Source: Blastococcus saxobsidens (GTDB lineage: Bacteria > Actinomycetota > Actinomycetes > Mycobacteriales > Geodermatophilaceae). Taken from it: DNA of 64,000 nucleotides. The notes below the pieces were generated by a model that was not told the DNA's origin, ran no database searches, and worked only from the letters and a program-made list of their open reading frames with translations. Shown here piece by piece: positions 54,893 to 63,148 of this stretch. The DNA is taken from the NCBI RefSeq assembly GCF_002938435.1, contig NZ_POQT01000005.1, forward strand, positions 62,001 to 126,000. Direction: 5' to 3'. How positions within the stretch are numbered: position 1 is the stretch's first letter; each line of letters begins with the position of its first letter. The translations under genes and the position numbers were made by a program.

Positions 54893-55963
54893 TCAGGGGT
54901 CGGGGAACGTGAGCGTCTCCACCATGCGGTCCAGCACGGGGACGTTGCGCGCGTAGTCGAACTGCGGCAGGCCGACCGTGTCGATCACCAGTGTCCGCGG
55001 CCCCTGCGCTCCACTCCCGAGGTCGACCACGTAGCCGGTCGTCGGCACACCCGCGGGCCACAGCCCCTCGCCCACGGAGATCCGCTCGACCCGCACCGCC
55101 GGCCGGCCACCGACCGTGGTCGTGCCGCGGCTCAGCTCCCGCCCGGCGCCCGGTCCGGCCACCTGCTCGAACGGCGCCTGCTGCACCGAGGCGGTCACCG
55201 CACCCACCCGGGCGTCGGTGCCCGGCGGCACGGTGAAGGGCTCGGGGGCGAACCGGGTGCACGCCGCCACCGTCTCCCCCAGGTTGACCGACCACCCCTC
55301 TGGATAGGACACCGAGAAGCCGGCCGGGCTGTCGCAGCGCTGCGACAGCGCCACGGGGGGCGCGACCTCGTCCGCGAACAGGTCGACGACGATCCGCTGC
55401 GGGGAGTTCGCCGTCCCGACCGCGAACGGACGCCGCTCGTCCGTCCCGGCGAAGAAGGAGTACCGGCCCTCGACGAGTGCGGCGTCGACGAGCGCCTCCA
55501 GCACGGCGGCCCCGGCGACCGCCTGCCGCTGCGGTCCCTGCCAGACCAGGGCGTCGGCCCCCGCGTCGCCCGGCAGGGCGATGTTGGTCAGCGTGATGCC
55601 GAGGAAGGCCTGGCCGGGCACCTCGACCGGGGCGCCGGAACCCGGCGCCCGCGGCTCGTCGACCCAGCCGACCTGCCAGCCGGCAAGACCGTCGCCGGCG
55701 ACCTCGAAGACGATCCGGTCGAAGCCGTCGTGCGTCCCGAGCCGCACGTCGGTGACGGTCACGGCCGGGCCGCCGCCGGTGGCGACGGACTCGGCGATGT
55801 CCCCGTCGCCGACCGGGCGCACCGCGTCCGGGGCGTCCGGTCCGGGCCCCGGGTGCCCGCTGGACGCGGTCCCGGTGGGGCGGGCGCCGGTGGCGGCGCC
55901 GTCCGCGCCGCAACCGGTCACGAGCAGAGCCGCGCAGGCGACCGCTGCGGGGAGAAGACGCAT
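54893..55963 (-). CDS. AMIN-like domain lipoprotein
   Basis: A 356-residue lipoprotein: signal MRLLPAAVACAALLVTGCG with lipobox LVTGC. A first domain around TVTDVRLGTHDGFDRIVFEV and RIVVDLFADEV resembles AMIN-like domains that bind the cell wall; the second half (FSVSYPEGWSVN to DRMVETLTFP) is a separate beta-rich domain. It probably sits on the outer face of the membrane. Role unknown. It lies 119 bp downstream of glnE on the same strand. Confidence 0.82.
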   Translation of the reverse strand: MRLLPAAVACAALLVTGCGADGAATGARPTGTASSGHPGPGPDAPDAVRPVGDGDIAESVATGGGPAVTVTDVRLGTHDGFDRIVFEVAGDGLAGWQVGWVDEPRAPGSGAPVEVPGQAFLGITLTNIALPGDAGADALVWQGPQRQAVAGAAVLEALVDAALVEGRYSFFAGTDERRPFAVGTANSPQRIVVDLFADEVAPPVALSQRCDSPAGFSVSYPEGWSVNLGETVAACTRFAPEPFTVPPGTDARVGAVTASVQQAPFEQVAGPGAGRELSRGTTTVGGRPAVRVERISVGEGLWPAGVPTTGYVVDLGSGAQGPRTLVIDTVGLPQFDYARNVPVLDRMVETLTFPDP

Positions 55964-56082
55964 CAGTGCCCGCCCAGGTCTCGCCGGTCAGTTCCGCACC
56001 GGGACGTAGCCGCCGGGCGGCGTCGCGAACCGGCGCGCCGCCCGATGCCACCGGATCGTCACACGCCACGGTGCCCCCGGAG

Positions 56083-59000
56083 CTAGCCCGGACCGGACAG
56101 CGGCAGGCCGTAGAACACCTGCTCGACGACCGCCCGCGCACGCCGGGTCGTGCGGCGGTAGTCGTCGACGAACTGGCCGGGGTCCTGGTCCGGGCCGTAC
56201 CCGCAGGCCCGTGCCACGCCGGCCAGCTCGAGCCCGGGGCGCGGTAGCTGGTCGCTGGGCCGCCCGCGGACCAGGAAGATCGCGTTGCGGGCCGTGGTGG
56301 CCAGCGCCCATGCCTCGCGCAGGGACGCCGCCTGGTCCGCGTCGAGGTGCCCGGCGGCGGTGAGCGCGTCCAGCGCCGGGGCGGTCGCCGGCACTCGCAG
56401 CGCCTCGGAGCCGGCGGCGTGCTGCAGCTGGAGCAGCTGGACGGTCCACTCGACGTCGGACAGTCCGCCACGGCCGAGCTTGGTGTGCGTCGCCGGGTCC
56501 GCCCCGCGGGGCAGCCGCTCCCGTTCCACCCGCGCCTTGATGCGCCGGATCTCCGCGACCTGCTCCTGGGTGAGGCCGGCGGCCGGGTAGCGGATCGGGT
56601 CGACCAGCGCCACGAAGTCCGCGCCCAGCTGCTCGTCCCCCGCGACGGGGACCGCCCGCAGCAGCGCCTGCACCTCCCACACCGAGACCCAGCGTTCGTA
56701 GTACTCGCGGAACGCCGACAGGCTGCGCACCAGGGCGCCCTGCCGACCCTCGGGGCGCAGGTCGGCGTCCACCTCGAACGCCGGGTCCGGCCCCGCCTCG
56801 GTGAGCAGCCGGCGCAGGCCGTGGGCGACGGCGTTGGCCGCCGCCGAGGCCTTGGTCTCGTCCGCGCCGGGCCGGGCGCGGTGCACGAACAGGACGTCGG
56901 CGTCGGACCCGAAACCCAGCTCTCCGCCCCCGAGCCGGCCCATCCCGATCACCGCGAGGTCCATCGGCAGGTCGGCGACGTCGGTCCCGGCATCGGCCGC
57001 GTGCGCGCGCAGCGCGACGTCCAGCCCCGCCTGCAGCGTGGCGACGGCGACGTCGGTCAGCGCCCGGCCGACCCGGTGCACGTCCAGCCGGCCGAGCAGG
57101 TCGGCCACCGCGATCCGGAGGAGCTCCTGCCGCCGCAGCCCCCGGACCACGCGGATGCCCGCCTGCGGATCGGGGGCACGCCCGGCGGCCGACCGCCAGG
57201 CCTTGGCCAGTGCGCCGGCATCCCGCGGCTCGAGCTCCGCGTCGTCGGCAAGCAGGCGCAGCGCCTCCGGGGTGCGGGTGAGCAGCGAGGCCACGTACTG
57301 GCTGGAGCCGAGCAGCTGGGCCAGCCGCTCCACCACCTGGCCCTCGTCACGCAGCAGCCGCAGGTACCACTGGTTGCCACCGAGGGCCTCGCTGACCTGG
57401 CGGTAGGCGAGCAGGCCGGCGTCCGGGTTGGGGCAGGACGCGAAGGTCTGGAGCAGGACCGGCAGCAGGTACTTCTGCATCGACGCCGACCGGGACACCC
57501 CACCCGTCAGCGCGGACAGGTGGCGCAGCGCGCCCTCGGGGTCGGCGAAGCCCAGCGCGCGGAGCCAGTCGCCGGCCGCCTTGGAGCCGAGCTGGAGGTG
57601 TTCCCCCGGCACGCGGGCGACCGCGGACAGCAGCGGCCGGTAGAAGAGCTTCTCGTGCAGCCGCCGCACCTCGCGGGTGTGCAGCGCCAGCTCCGCGCGC
57701 AGCACGTCCACGGCGTCCCCGCGGTGGTCGGGCTTGTAGCCCAGCGAGCGGGCCAGCCAGCGCAGCTGCTGCTCGTCGGTGGGCAGCAGGTGGGTGCGGC
57801 GCAGCCGCAGCAGCTGCAGCCGGTGCTCCACGGTGCGGAGGAACCGGTAGGAGGCGACGAGGGTCGCGGCGTCCTCGCGGCCGACGTAGCCGCCGGCCGA
57901 CAGGGCCTGCAGCGCCGGCACGGTGCCGCCCACGCGCAGGTTGGGATCGGCCCGCCCGTGCACCATCTGCAGCAGCTGGACGGCGAACTCGACGTCCCGC
58001 AGCCCGCCACGACCGAGCTTGAGCTCCCGCTCGGCCTGGGCCGGGGGGATGTTGGCCTCGACCCGGCGGCGCATGGCCTGCACCTCGCCGACGAACCCCG
58101 GCCGGTCCCCGGCCTTCCACACCAGGGGCCAGAGCGCGTCGACGTAGGCCCGGCCCAGGTCGGGGTCACCGGCGACCGGCCGCATCTTCAGCAGCGCCTG
58201 GAACTCCCAGGTGTCGGCCCACTGCTCGTAGTAGGCGGTGTGGCCGGCCACGGTCCGCACCAGCGCCCCGCGCTTGCCCTCCGGGCGCAGTGCGGCGTCG
58301 ACCTCCCACGCGGCCTCGTGGCAGATCCGCATGAGGGCCGCGGACACCCGCGTGGCGCTGGCCAGCGCGGCGCTCTCGGCGTCCGTGGGGTCGACCGCCT
58401 CGGCCACGAAGACCACGTCGACGTCGCTGACGTAGTTGAGCTCCCGGCCACCGGTCTTGCCCAGGGCGATGACGCTGAGCCGGCAGGCCGCGGCGTCGTC
58501 GGGCTGCTCGGCGACGGCGACGGCCAGGCCGGCGGTGAGCACGGCGGCGGCGATGTCGGCCAGCTCGACGGCGACCTCCTCCGCCGGCACGGCCTCGCCC
58601 AGGTCACGGCCGGCGAGCGAGAGGATCGCCCGGCGGTAGGCCAGCCGGAGGGCGGCCACCCGCTCGGGACCGGCGTCGGGCGCCCCCTTGCCCAGTCGCA
58701 CGCCCCACGGCGGGTCGTCCGGGTCGGCGCCGACCGCCGCCAGCATCTGGCGCTCGAGCGCCTCCGGCGTGGGCCGCCACGTGCCGTGCCGGTCGTCGTC
58801 GAGCACCTGCCAGTCCAGCGGCCGGGCGGCCAGGTGGTCGGCGAGGCCGGAGCTGGCGCCGAGGACGGAGACCAGGCGGGCGCGCAGGTGCCCGGGGCCG
58901 CGGAGCCGGGCAAGCAGGGCCGCAGCGGCACCGCCGTCGGGATCCTCGGCGTCCAGCGCCTCGACCAGCCGGTGCAGCGAGCGCACGGCGAGGTCGGGGT

Positions 59001-59187
59001 CGCCGGCGCGCGCCAGCGCCGCCACCACCGGACCGGCCTCCGGGTCGGCCGGCTCGTTGCGCCCCAGGTCCCACAGCCCGAGGGCGGGGTCGGAGAGCAA
59101 CCGGGCGGCACGCTCGCCGTCGCCGAAGCCGAAGCGCACCAGCCGGACGACGGCGGGGCGCGGGATCTCCGGGAGCGGAGCGGTCAC
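56083..59187 (-). CDS. glnE: Glutamine synthetase adenylyltransferase/adenylyl-removing enzyme
   Basis: A 1034-residue bifunctional enzyme with two nucleotidyltransferase domains, each with its motif: GKTGGRELNYVSDVDVVF in the N-terminal half and GMGRLGGGELGFGSDADVLF in the C-terminal half, plus LKLGRGGLRDVEF and TKLGRGGLSDVEW linkers. It adds AMP to, or removes it from, the Tyr of GlnA1 (Y405 here). GTG 59187 overlaps the amidotransferase stop (GTGA), so the two are translationally coupled. Convergent order glnA1, glnE, glnA2 matches mycobacteria. Confidence 0.97.
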   Translation of the reverse strand: MTAPLPEIPRPAVVRLVRFGFGDGERAARLLSDPALGLWDLGRNEPADPEAGPVVAALARAGDPDLAVRSLHRLVEALDAEDPDGGAAAALLARLRGPGHLRARLVSVLGASSGLADHLAARPLDWQVLDDDRHGTWRPTPEALERQMLAAVGADPDDPPWGVRLGKGAPDAGPERVAALRLAYRRAILSLAGRDLGEAVPAEEVAVELADIAAAVLTAGLAVAVAEQPDDAAACRLSVIALGKTGGRELNYVSDVDVVFVAEAVDPTDAESAALASATRVSAALMRICHEAAWEVDAALRPEGKRGALVRTVAGHTAYYEQWADTWEFQALLKMRPVAGDPDLGRAYVDALWPLVWKAGDRPGFVGEVQAMRRRVEANIPPAQAERELKLGRGGLRDVEFAVQLLQMVHGRADPNLRVGGTVPALQALSAGGYVGREDAATLVASYRFLRTVEHRLQLLRLRRTHLLPTDEQQLRWLARSLGYKPDHRGDAVDVLRAELALHTREVRRLHEKLFYRPLLSAVARVPGEHLQLGSKAAGDWLRALGFADPEGALRHLSALTGGVSRSASMQKYLLPVLLQTFASCPNPDAGLLAYRQVSEALGGNQWYLRLLRDEGQVVERLAQLLGSSQYVASLLTRTPEALRLLADDAELEPRDAGALAKAWRSAAGRAPDPQAGIRVVRGLRRQELLRIAVADLLGRLDVHRVGRALTDVAVATLQAGLDVALRAHAADAGTDVADLPMDLAVIGMGRLGGGELGFGSDADVLFVHRARPGADETKASAAANAVAHGLRRLLTEAGPDPAFEVDADLRPEGRQGALVRSLSAFREYYERWVSVWEVQALLRAVPVAGDEQLGADFVALVDPIRYPAAGLTQEQVAEIRRIKARVERERLPRGADPATHTKLGRGGLSDVEWTVQLLQLQHAAGSEALRVPATAPALDALTAAGHLDADQAASLREAWALATTARNAIFLVRGRPSDQLPRPGLELAGVARACGYGPDQDPGQFVDDYRRTTRRARAVVEQVFYGLPLSGPG

Positions 59188-59915
59188 GCCCGGGCCCCGG
59201 CGGAGTCGCGCACCAATGCGGCGAACCGGGTCGCGAACGGCTGCCAGGCCTCGGCGACGTCGTCGTGCGCGGCGGCGGCGCGCAGGCACAGGGTCTCGAG
59301 GTCCAGCGGGGCGGCGGCCACGCCGACCGGGTCGCTCTCCGCCCAGGCCCGGACCATCTCCGGCGTCGTCTCGATGTGGAACTGGAGGGCGTAGACGTTG
59401 CGCCCGACCCGGAAGGCCTGGTGGGGGTAGTGCGGGTTGCTCGCCAGCAGGGTGGCGTTCCGCGGCAGCTCCGAGATCTCGTCGTGGTGCCACTGGATGA
59501 CGTCGGGCGACAGCGGGACCGGGCCGAAGACCGGGTCGGCGTCGGCGGCGTCGCGCTTGGCCACCAGCGTGGCGCCGACCTCGGGCCCGTCGACCCCGAC
59601 CCGGGTGCGGCCACCGCCGACCTGCGCCAGCAGCTGCGCCCCCAGGCAGACGGCGAGCGTGGGCACGTCGCCGTCGACCGCCTGGCGCAGGAGCGCACGG
59701 ACGCCGACGAGCTCGGGGCTGGTCGTCTCGTCGTCCATCGAGGACTGCGGACCGCCCAGGACGAGCAGGCCGTCGACACCGTCGAGGGACCCCGGCAGCG
59801 GGTCGCCGAGCCCGAGGTGCCGCTCGTCCAGCTCCAGACCGGCCGCGCGCAGCCACTCCCCCAGCCGAGCGGGCGGGTCGGTCTCGCTCGGGACGACGAC
59901 GAGCAGGCGGGTCAC
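59184..59915 (-). CDS. Class I glutamine amidotransferase-like protein
   Basis: A 243-residue protein with the triad motifs of class I amidotransferases: Cys in LAVCLGAQLLAQ and His/Glu in ALQFHIETTPE. It resembles GMP-synthase-like stand-alone amidotransferases that act on glutamine or gamma-glutamyl compounds. It sits between glnA2 and glnE and overlaps glnE, so a role in glutamine metabolism is likely (inference). GTG 59915 has TAAGCT 7 nt upstream (59923-59928), a leaderless layout. Confidence 0.85.
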   Translation of the reverse strand: MTRLLVVVPSETDPPARLGEWLRAAGLELDERHLGLGDPLPGSLDGVDGLLVLGGPQSSMDDETTSPELVGVRALLRQAVDGDVPTLAVCLGAQLLAQVGGGRTRVGVDGPEVGATLVAKRDAADADPVFGPVPLSPDVIQWHHDEISELPRNATLLASNPHYPHQAFRVGRNVYALQFHIETTPEMVRAWAESDPVGVAAAPLDLETLCLRAAAAHDDVAEAWQPFATRFAALVRDSAGARA

Positions 59916-59922
59916 GGAGGTG

Positions 59923-59928
59923 AGCTTA
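59923..59928 (-). promoter_or_regulatory. -10 box of the amidotransferase-glnE promoter
   Basis: TAAGCT on the minus strand with 7 nt to the GTG at 59915. It lies right after repeat copy C, so glnA2 transcription may stop there and a new transcript begin. Confidence 0.5.
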
Positions 59929-59934
59929 TGGAAC

Positions 59935-59990
59935 GGCCCCCTCGCAGGGACCCGCGGCGTGCGGAGCGCGTCGTGGGGAGCGAGGGGGTC
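59935..59990. repeat. Dispersed two-stem hairpin element, copy C
   Basis: Outer stem CCCCCTCGC (59937-59945) with GCGAGGGGG (59980-59988); inner stem CCCGCGGCG (59951-59959) with CGTCGTGGG (59969-59977); CAGGG between; ends GGTCCTT, 2 nt from the glnA2 stop codon. Confidence 0.75.
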
Positions 59991-59993
59991 CTT

Positions 59994-61343
59994 CTACAGG
60001 CCGGGCAGGTAGCGCTGCAGCTCGTAGGGCGTCACGTTCTGCCGGTAGGAGTTGAACTCCTCCCACTTGTTGCGGAGGAAGAACTCGAACACGTGCTCGC
60101 CGAGCGTCTCGGCCACCAGCTCGCTGCCCTGCATGGCGGTCAGCGCCTCGCCGAGGGAGACCGGGAGGTCCTCGTACCCGGCCGCCCGCCGCTCGGTGTC
60201 GGTGAGCGACCAGACGTCGTCCTCGGCCTCGGGCGGGAGCTCGTAGCCCTTCTCGATGCCGCGCAGCCCGGCGGCCAGGATGACGGCGAAGGTCAGGTAC
60301 GGGTTGCAGGCGGAGTCCGGCGAGCGCACCTCGACGCGGGCGGACTGCGCCTTGCTCGGCTTGTAGGAGGGCAACCGCACCAGGGCCGACCGGTTCGCCC
60401 GGCCCCAGGTCGCCGCCGTCGGGGCCTCGGTGCCGGCGAGCAGCCGGCGGTAGGAGTTGACCGTCTGGTTGGTGACGGCGGTCATCTCGCGGGCGTGGGT
60501 GAGCAGCCCGGCGATGAACTGCTTGCCGGTCGTGGACAGCCGCATCGGGTCGGCCGGGTCGTGGAAGGCGTTGCGGTCGCCCTCGAACAGCGACACGTGG
60601 GTGTGCATCGCCGACCCGGCCAGGTCGGTGAACGGTTTGGGCATGAAGGTGGCGTGCACGCCCTGGGCGAGCGCGACCTCGCGGACGACGTGCCGCAGCG
60701 TCATGATGTTGTCCGCCATGGACAGCGCGTCCGCGTAGCGCAGGTCGATCTCCTGCTGGCCGGGGGCGACCTCGTGGTGGCTGAACTCCACCGAGATGCC
60801 CATGGCCTCGAGCGCGAAGACGGCCTCACGGCGGAAGTCGTGCGCCACGTTGTGCGTGGAGAGGTCGAAGTAGCCGCCGGTGTCGGCCGGCGTCGGTGCG
60901 CTGCCGTCGGTCGGCAGGTCCTTGAGCAGGAAGAACTCGATCTCGGGGTGGGTGTAGAAGGTGAACCCCATGTCGGCCGCCTTGGCCAGCGCCCGGCGCA
61001 GCACGTGCCGGGGGTCGGCCCACGCCGGTGAGCCGTCGGGCAGCGTGATGTCGCAGAACATCCGCGCGGTGTCGCTGGCCCGGCCCTCGCGGGCGGGCAT
61101 CACCTGGAAGGTTCCCGGGTCGGGCTTGGCGAGCATGTCGGACTCGTAGACGCGGGCGAAGCCCTCGACCGCCGAGCCGTCGAAGCCGATGCCCTCGGCG
61201 AACGCCGCCTCGATCTCGGCGGGGGCCACCGCGACGGCCTTGAGGTAGCCGCTCACATCGGTGAACCACAACCGCACGAAGCGGATGTCGCGCTCTTCCA
61301 GGGTTCGCAGGACGAACTCCTGCTGTCGGTCCATGCCCGCCAT
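59994..61343 (-). CDS. glnA: Glutamine synthetase family protein (GlnA2)
   Basis: A 449-residue glutamine synthetase homologue of the GlnA2 type. The FVRLWFTDVSGYLKAVAV beta-grasp, EIEFFLLKDLP, HHEVAPGQQEIDLRYADAL and HATFMPKPFTDLAGSAMHTH metal and substrate motifs are intact, so it is probably active on glutamate or a related amine acceptor. Start is ATG 61343 or 61334; the upstream site is weak. A clear GlnR box was not seen upstream. Confidence 0.92.
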   Translation of the reverse strand: MAGMDRQQEFVLRTLEERDIRFVRLWFTDVSGYLKAVAVAPAEIEAAFAEGIGFDGSAVEGFARVYESDMLAKPDPGTFQVMPAREGRASDTARMFCDITLPDGSPAWADPRHVLRRALAKAADMGFTFYTHPEIEFFLLKDLPTDGSAPTPADTGGYFDLSTHNVAHDFRREAVFALEAMGISVEFSHHEVAPGQQEIDLRYADALSMADNIMTLRHVVREVALAQGVHATFMPKPFTDLAGSAMHTHVSLFEGDRNAFHDPADPMRLSTTGKQFIAGLLTHAREMTAVTNQTVNSYRRLLAGTEAPTAATWGRANRSALVRLPSYKPSKAQSARVEVRSPDSACNPYLTFAVILAAGLRGIEKGYELPPEAEDDVWSLTDTERRAAGYEDLPVSLGEALTAMQGSELVAETLGEHVFEFFLRNKWEEFNSYRQNVTPYELQRYLPGL

Positions 61344-61456
61344 GATCCAGTCCGCTCGTTTCCGGGAGGTGAATTCGCCCGCCAGCGTGCCCTGTCCGGG
61401 CGATTCGCACACGGTGCCGCGCTGCCGCGCCCGTCGCGGGAACCCGGATTCCCGGT

Positions 61457-61885
61457 TCAACCCTCCCAGGTGGGGGGGAAGAGCGCAGTGTCCTGCCGGC
61501 GCAGCTCGTCGCGGTGCAGGGCGCTCAGCCGGGCCAGGATGCGCTCCCCCTCGGCGGTCAGCTCCACCCGCACCGCCCGGGCGTCGGTCGGGTGCGGCGC
61601 CCGGTCCACCAGCCCCTGGCTCTGCGCCCGGTTGACCAGCTCCACCACGCTGTGGTGCCGCAGCTGCAGCCGGTCGGCCAGCTCCCGCACCGCGGCCCAG
61701 TCCCGGTCCGGGAAGCCCTTGATCGCCAGGAGCAGCTGGTACTGCTGCGGGGTGAGCCCGTGCCGGCGCACGGTCTCCTCGCTGAAGCGCAGGTACCGGC
61801 GGATGCCGAACCGGAAGCGGGCCAGCGCCTCGAAGTCCCGCTTGCTCAGCGGCGGACCGCTGGGGACGTCGTCGGGAGCGGCCAC
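61457..61885 (-). CDS. MarR family transcriptional regulator
   Basis: A 142-residue winged-helix regulator. The RYLRFSEETVRRHGLTPQQYQLLLAI helix region, LADRLQLRHHSVVELVNRAQSQGLV recognition helix and the wing DARAVRVELTAEGERI are typical of MarR. GTG 61885 is the best in-frame start. It is divergent from the UspA gene, and an operator-like inverted repeat lies between them (61934-61954), so it probably regulates itself and the neighbour. Confidence 0.88.
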   Translation of the reverse strand: MAAPDDVPSGPPLSKRDFEALARFRFGIRRYLRFSEETVRRHGLTPQQYQLLLAIKGFPDRDWAAVRELADRLQLRHHSVVELVNRAQSQGLVDRAPHPTDARAVRVELTAEGERILARLSALHRDELRRQDTALFPPTWEG

Positions 61886-61933
61886 GCCGACATGAGACCA
61901 CGATCCCCGCGCAGCGTCCCCTGTCCTGCGGCG

Positions 61934-61954
61934 ATGTATCGCGTTACGATGCAT
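61934..61954. promoter_or_regulatory. Candidate MarR operator
   Basis: Inverted repeat ATGTATCG-n5-CGATGCAT (7 of 8 arm bases symmetrical) in the 102-bp gap between the divergent MarR and UspA genes. It stands out as AT-rich in this GC-rich DNA. Confidence 0.55.
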
Positions 61955-61987
61955 AGCCGCGGTGCGGATCGCCCTGAGGAGGCGCTC

Positions 61988-63013
61988 GTGCTCAGTGACA
62001 GCGAACGACTGACCGTGCTGCAGATCGAGCGCGATCTGCTCTCCGACCCGGAGTTCGCGCGGATGGTGCGGCCCGTCGCCGACCGCGTCCGCGGGCTCGC
62101 CGCCCCCGTGGTCGTCGGGGTCAGCGCCCGGAGCGCTCCGACGGGACGCGCCGTGGAGTGGGCGGCCGCCGAGGCCGCGGCCCAGGGGTGCCCGCTGCAC
62201 GTGGTGCACACGTTCCGCCTCCCCCGGGGGCTGGGTCTCTCCGGGATGTTCCCCGGCACCGTGGACCTCCACGAGATCGAGGTCGCTGGTGCGCGGGCGC
62301 TGGAGACGGCGGTCGCCCGGGCGCGGTCGGTGCACCCGCACCTGGAGATCACCGCGCACCTGGCGCCCGGGAGCGTCGCGCCGGCCCTCCTCCGGCTCGG
62401 CCGCGACGCACGACTGCTCGTGCTGGGCAGTCGCGGGGACCGGCGGTCCTGGGGCGGGCCGGGGTGGCTGACGGGATCCCTCGCCGCGCGGCTCAGCGCC
62501 TCCGCGCGCTGCCCCGTCGCGGTGGTCCGCCCCGGGGTCGGGGCACCGTGCGCGGTCCGCCCGCACGTCGTGGTGGGGGTCGACGGAACACCGAGGTGCG
62601 ACGCCGCCGTCGGGTTCGCCTTCCGGGCGGCGCAGCAGCGGGGCCTGGGGGTCACGGCCGTCCACGCGTGGGCCCCCGACCGCCCCGCCGACCTGGAAGC
62701 CGTCACCGCACCGCTGATCACCACCGAGGTGGGGGCCCACGACCTCCTGCACCGTTCGCTCGCCCGCTGGCGCAGGGAGTACCCGGACGTCCCCGTGGTC
62801 CCCGAGGTGGTCCGCCGCGACCCGACGTCCGCCCTTCTCGACGAGGCGCGCGGCGCGGCACTCGTGGTCGTGGGGACTCGTGGCCGCGGGCCGGCGCGGG
62901 GCGCGGTCTTCGGGTCCGTGAGCCGTGCCGTGGTCGACGGCGTGCCGGGAGCGGTGGCCGTCGTCCCCGCGGCGGCGACGGGAGCACCGACCCGCCGCGG
63001 AGTGCGGACCTGA
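61988..63013 (+). CDS. Tandem universal stress protein with DUF3040-like N-terminus
   Basis: A 341-residue protein. The first 30 residues (LSDSERLTVLQIERDLLSDPEFARM) resemble the start of DUF3040 membrane proteins. Two UspA domains follow: one from VVVGVSARSAPTGRAVEWAA to LVLGSRGDRRSW.., the second from HVVVGVDGTPRCDAAVGFAF to VVVGTRGRGPARG, both with the GxRG ATP-binding type loop. GTG 61988 follows GAGGAGG. It is divergent from the MarR gene. Confidence 0.85.
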   Translation: MLSDSERLTVLQIERDLLSDPEFARMVRPVADRVRGLAAPVVVGVSARSAPTGRAVEWAAAEAAAQGCPLHVVHTFRLPRGLGLSGMFPGTVDLHEIEVAGARALETAVARARSVHPHLEITAHLAPGSVAPALLRLGRDARLLVLGSRGDRRSWGGPGWLTGSLAARLSASARCPVAVVRPGVGAPCAVRPHVVVGVDGTPRCDAAVGFAFRAAQQRGLGVTAVHAWAPDRPADLEAVTAPLITTEVGAHDLLHRSLARWRREYPDVPVVPEVVRRDPTSALLDEARGAALVVVGTRGRGPARGAVFGSVSRAVVDGVPGAVAVVPAAATGAPTRRGVRT

Positions 63014-63148
63014 CGCCCTGACGACCGCCGCGCAGACGCGGTTCGAGCAGCACCCCGCCCAGCCGGCCCACGGCCATGCCCGCACCGGCGCCGCCCGCCG
63101 TGCGCCCCACCTGGCCCTCCCCCGCGGCCAGCGGCGAGACTGTGCGGC

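Noticed and set aside
55988-56075. Short frame downstream of glnE (about 24 codons)
   Set aside because: No ribosome site, no conservation visible, and it is as long as expected by chance in this GC content.
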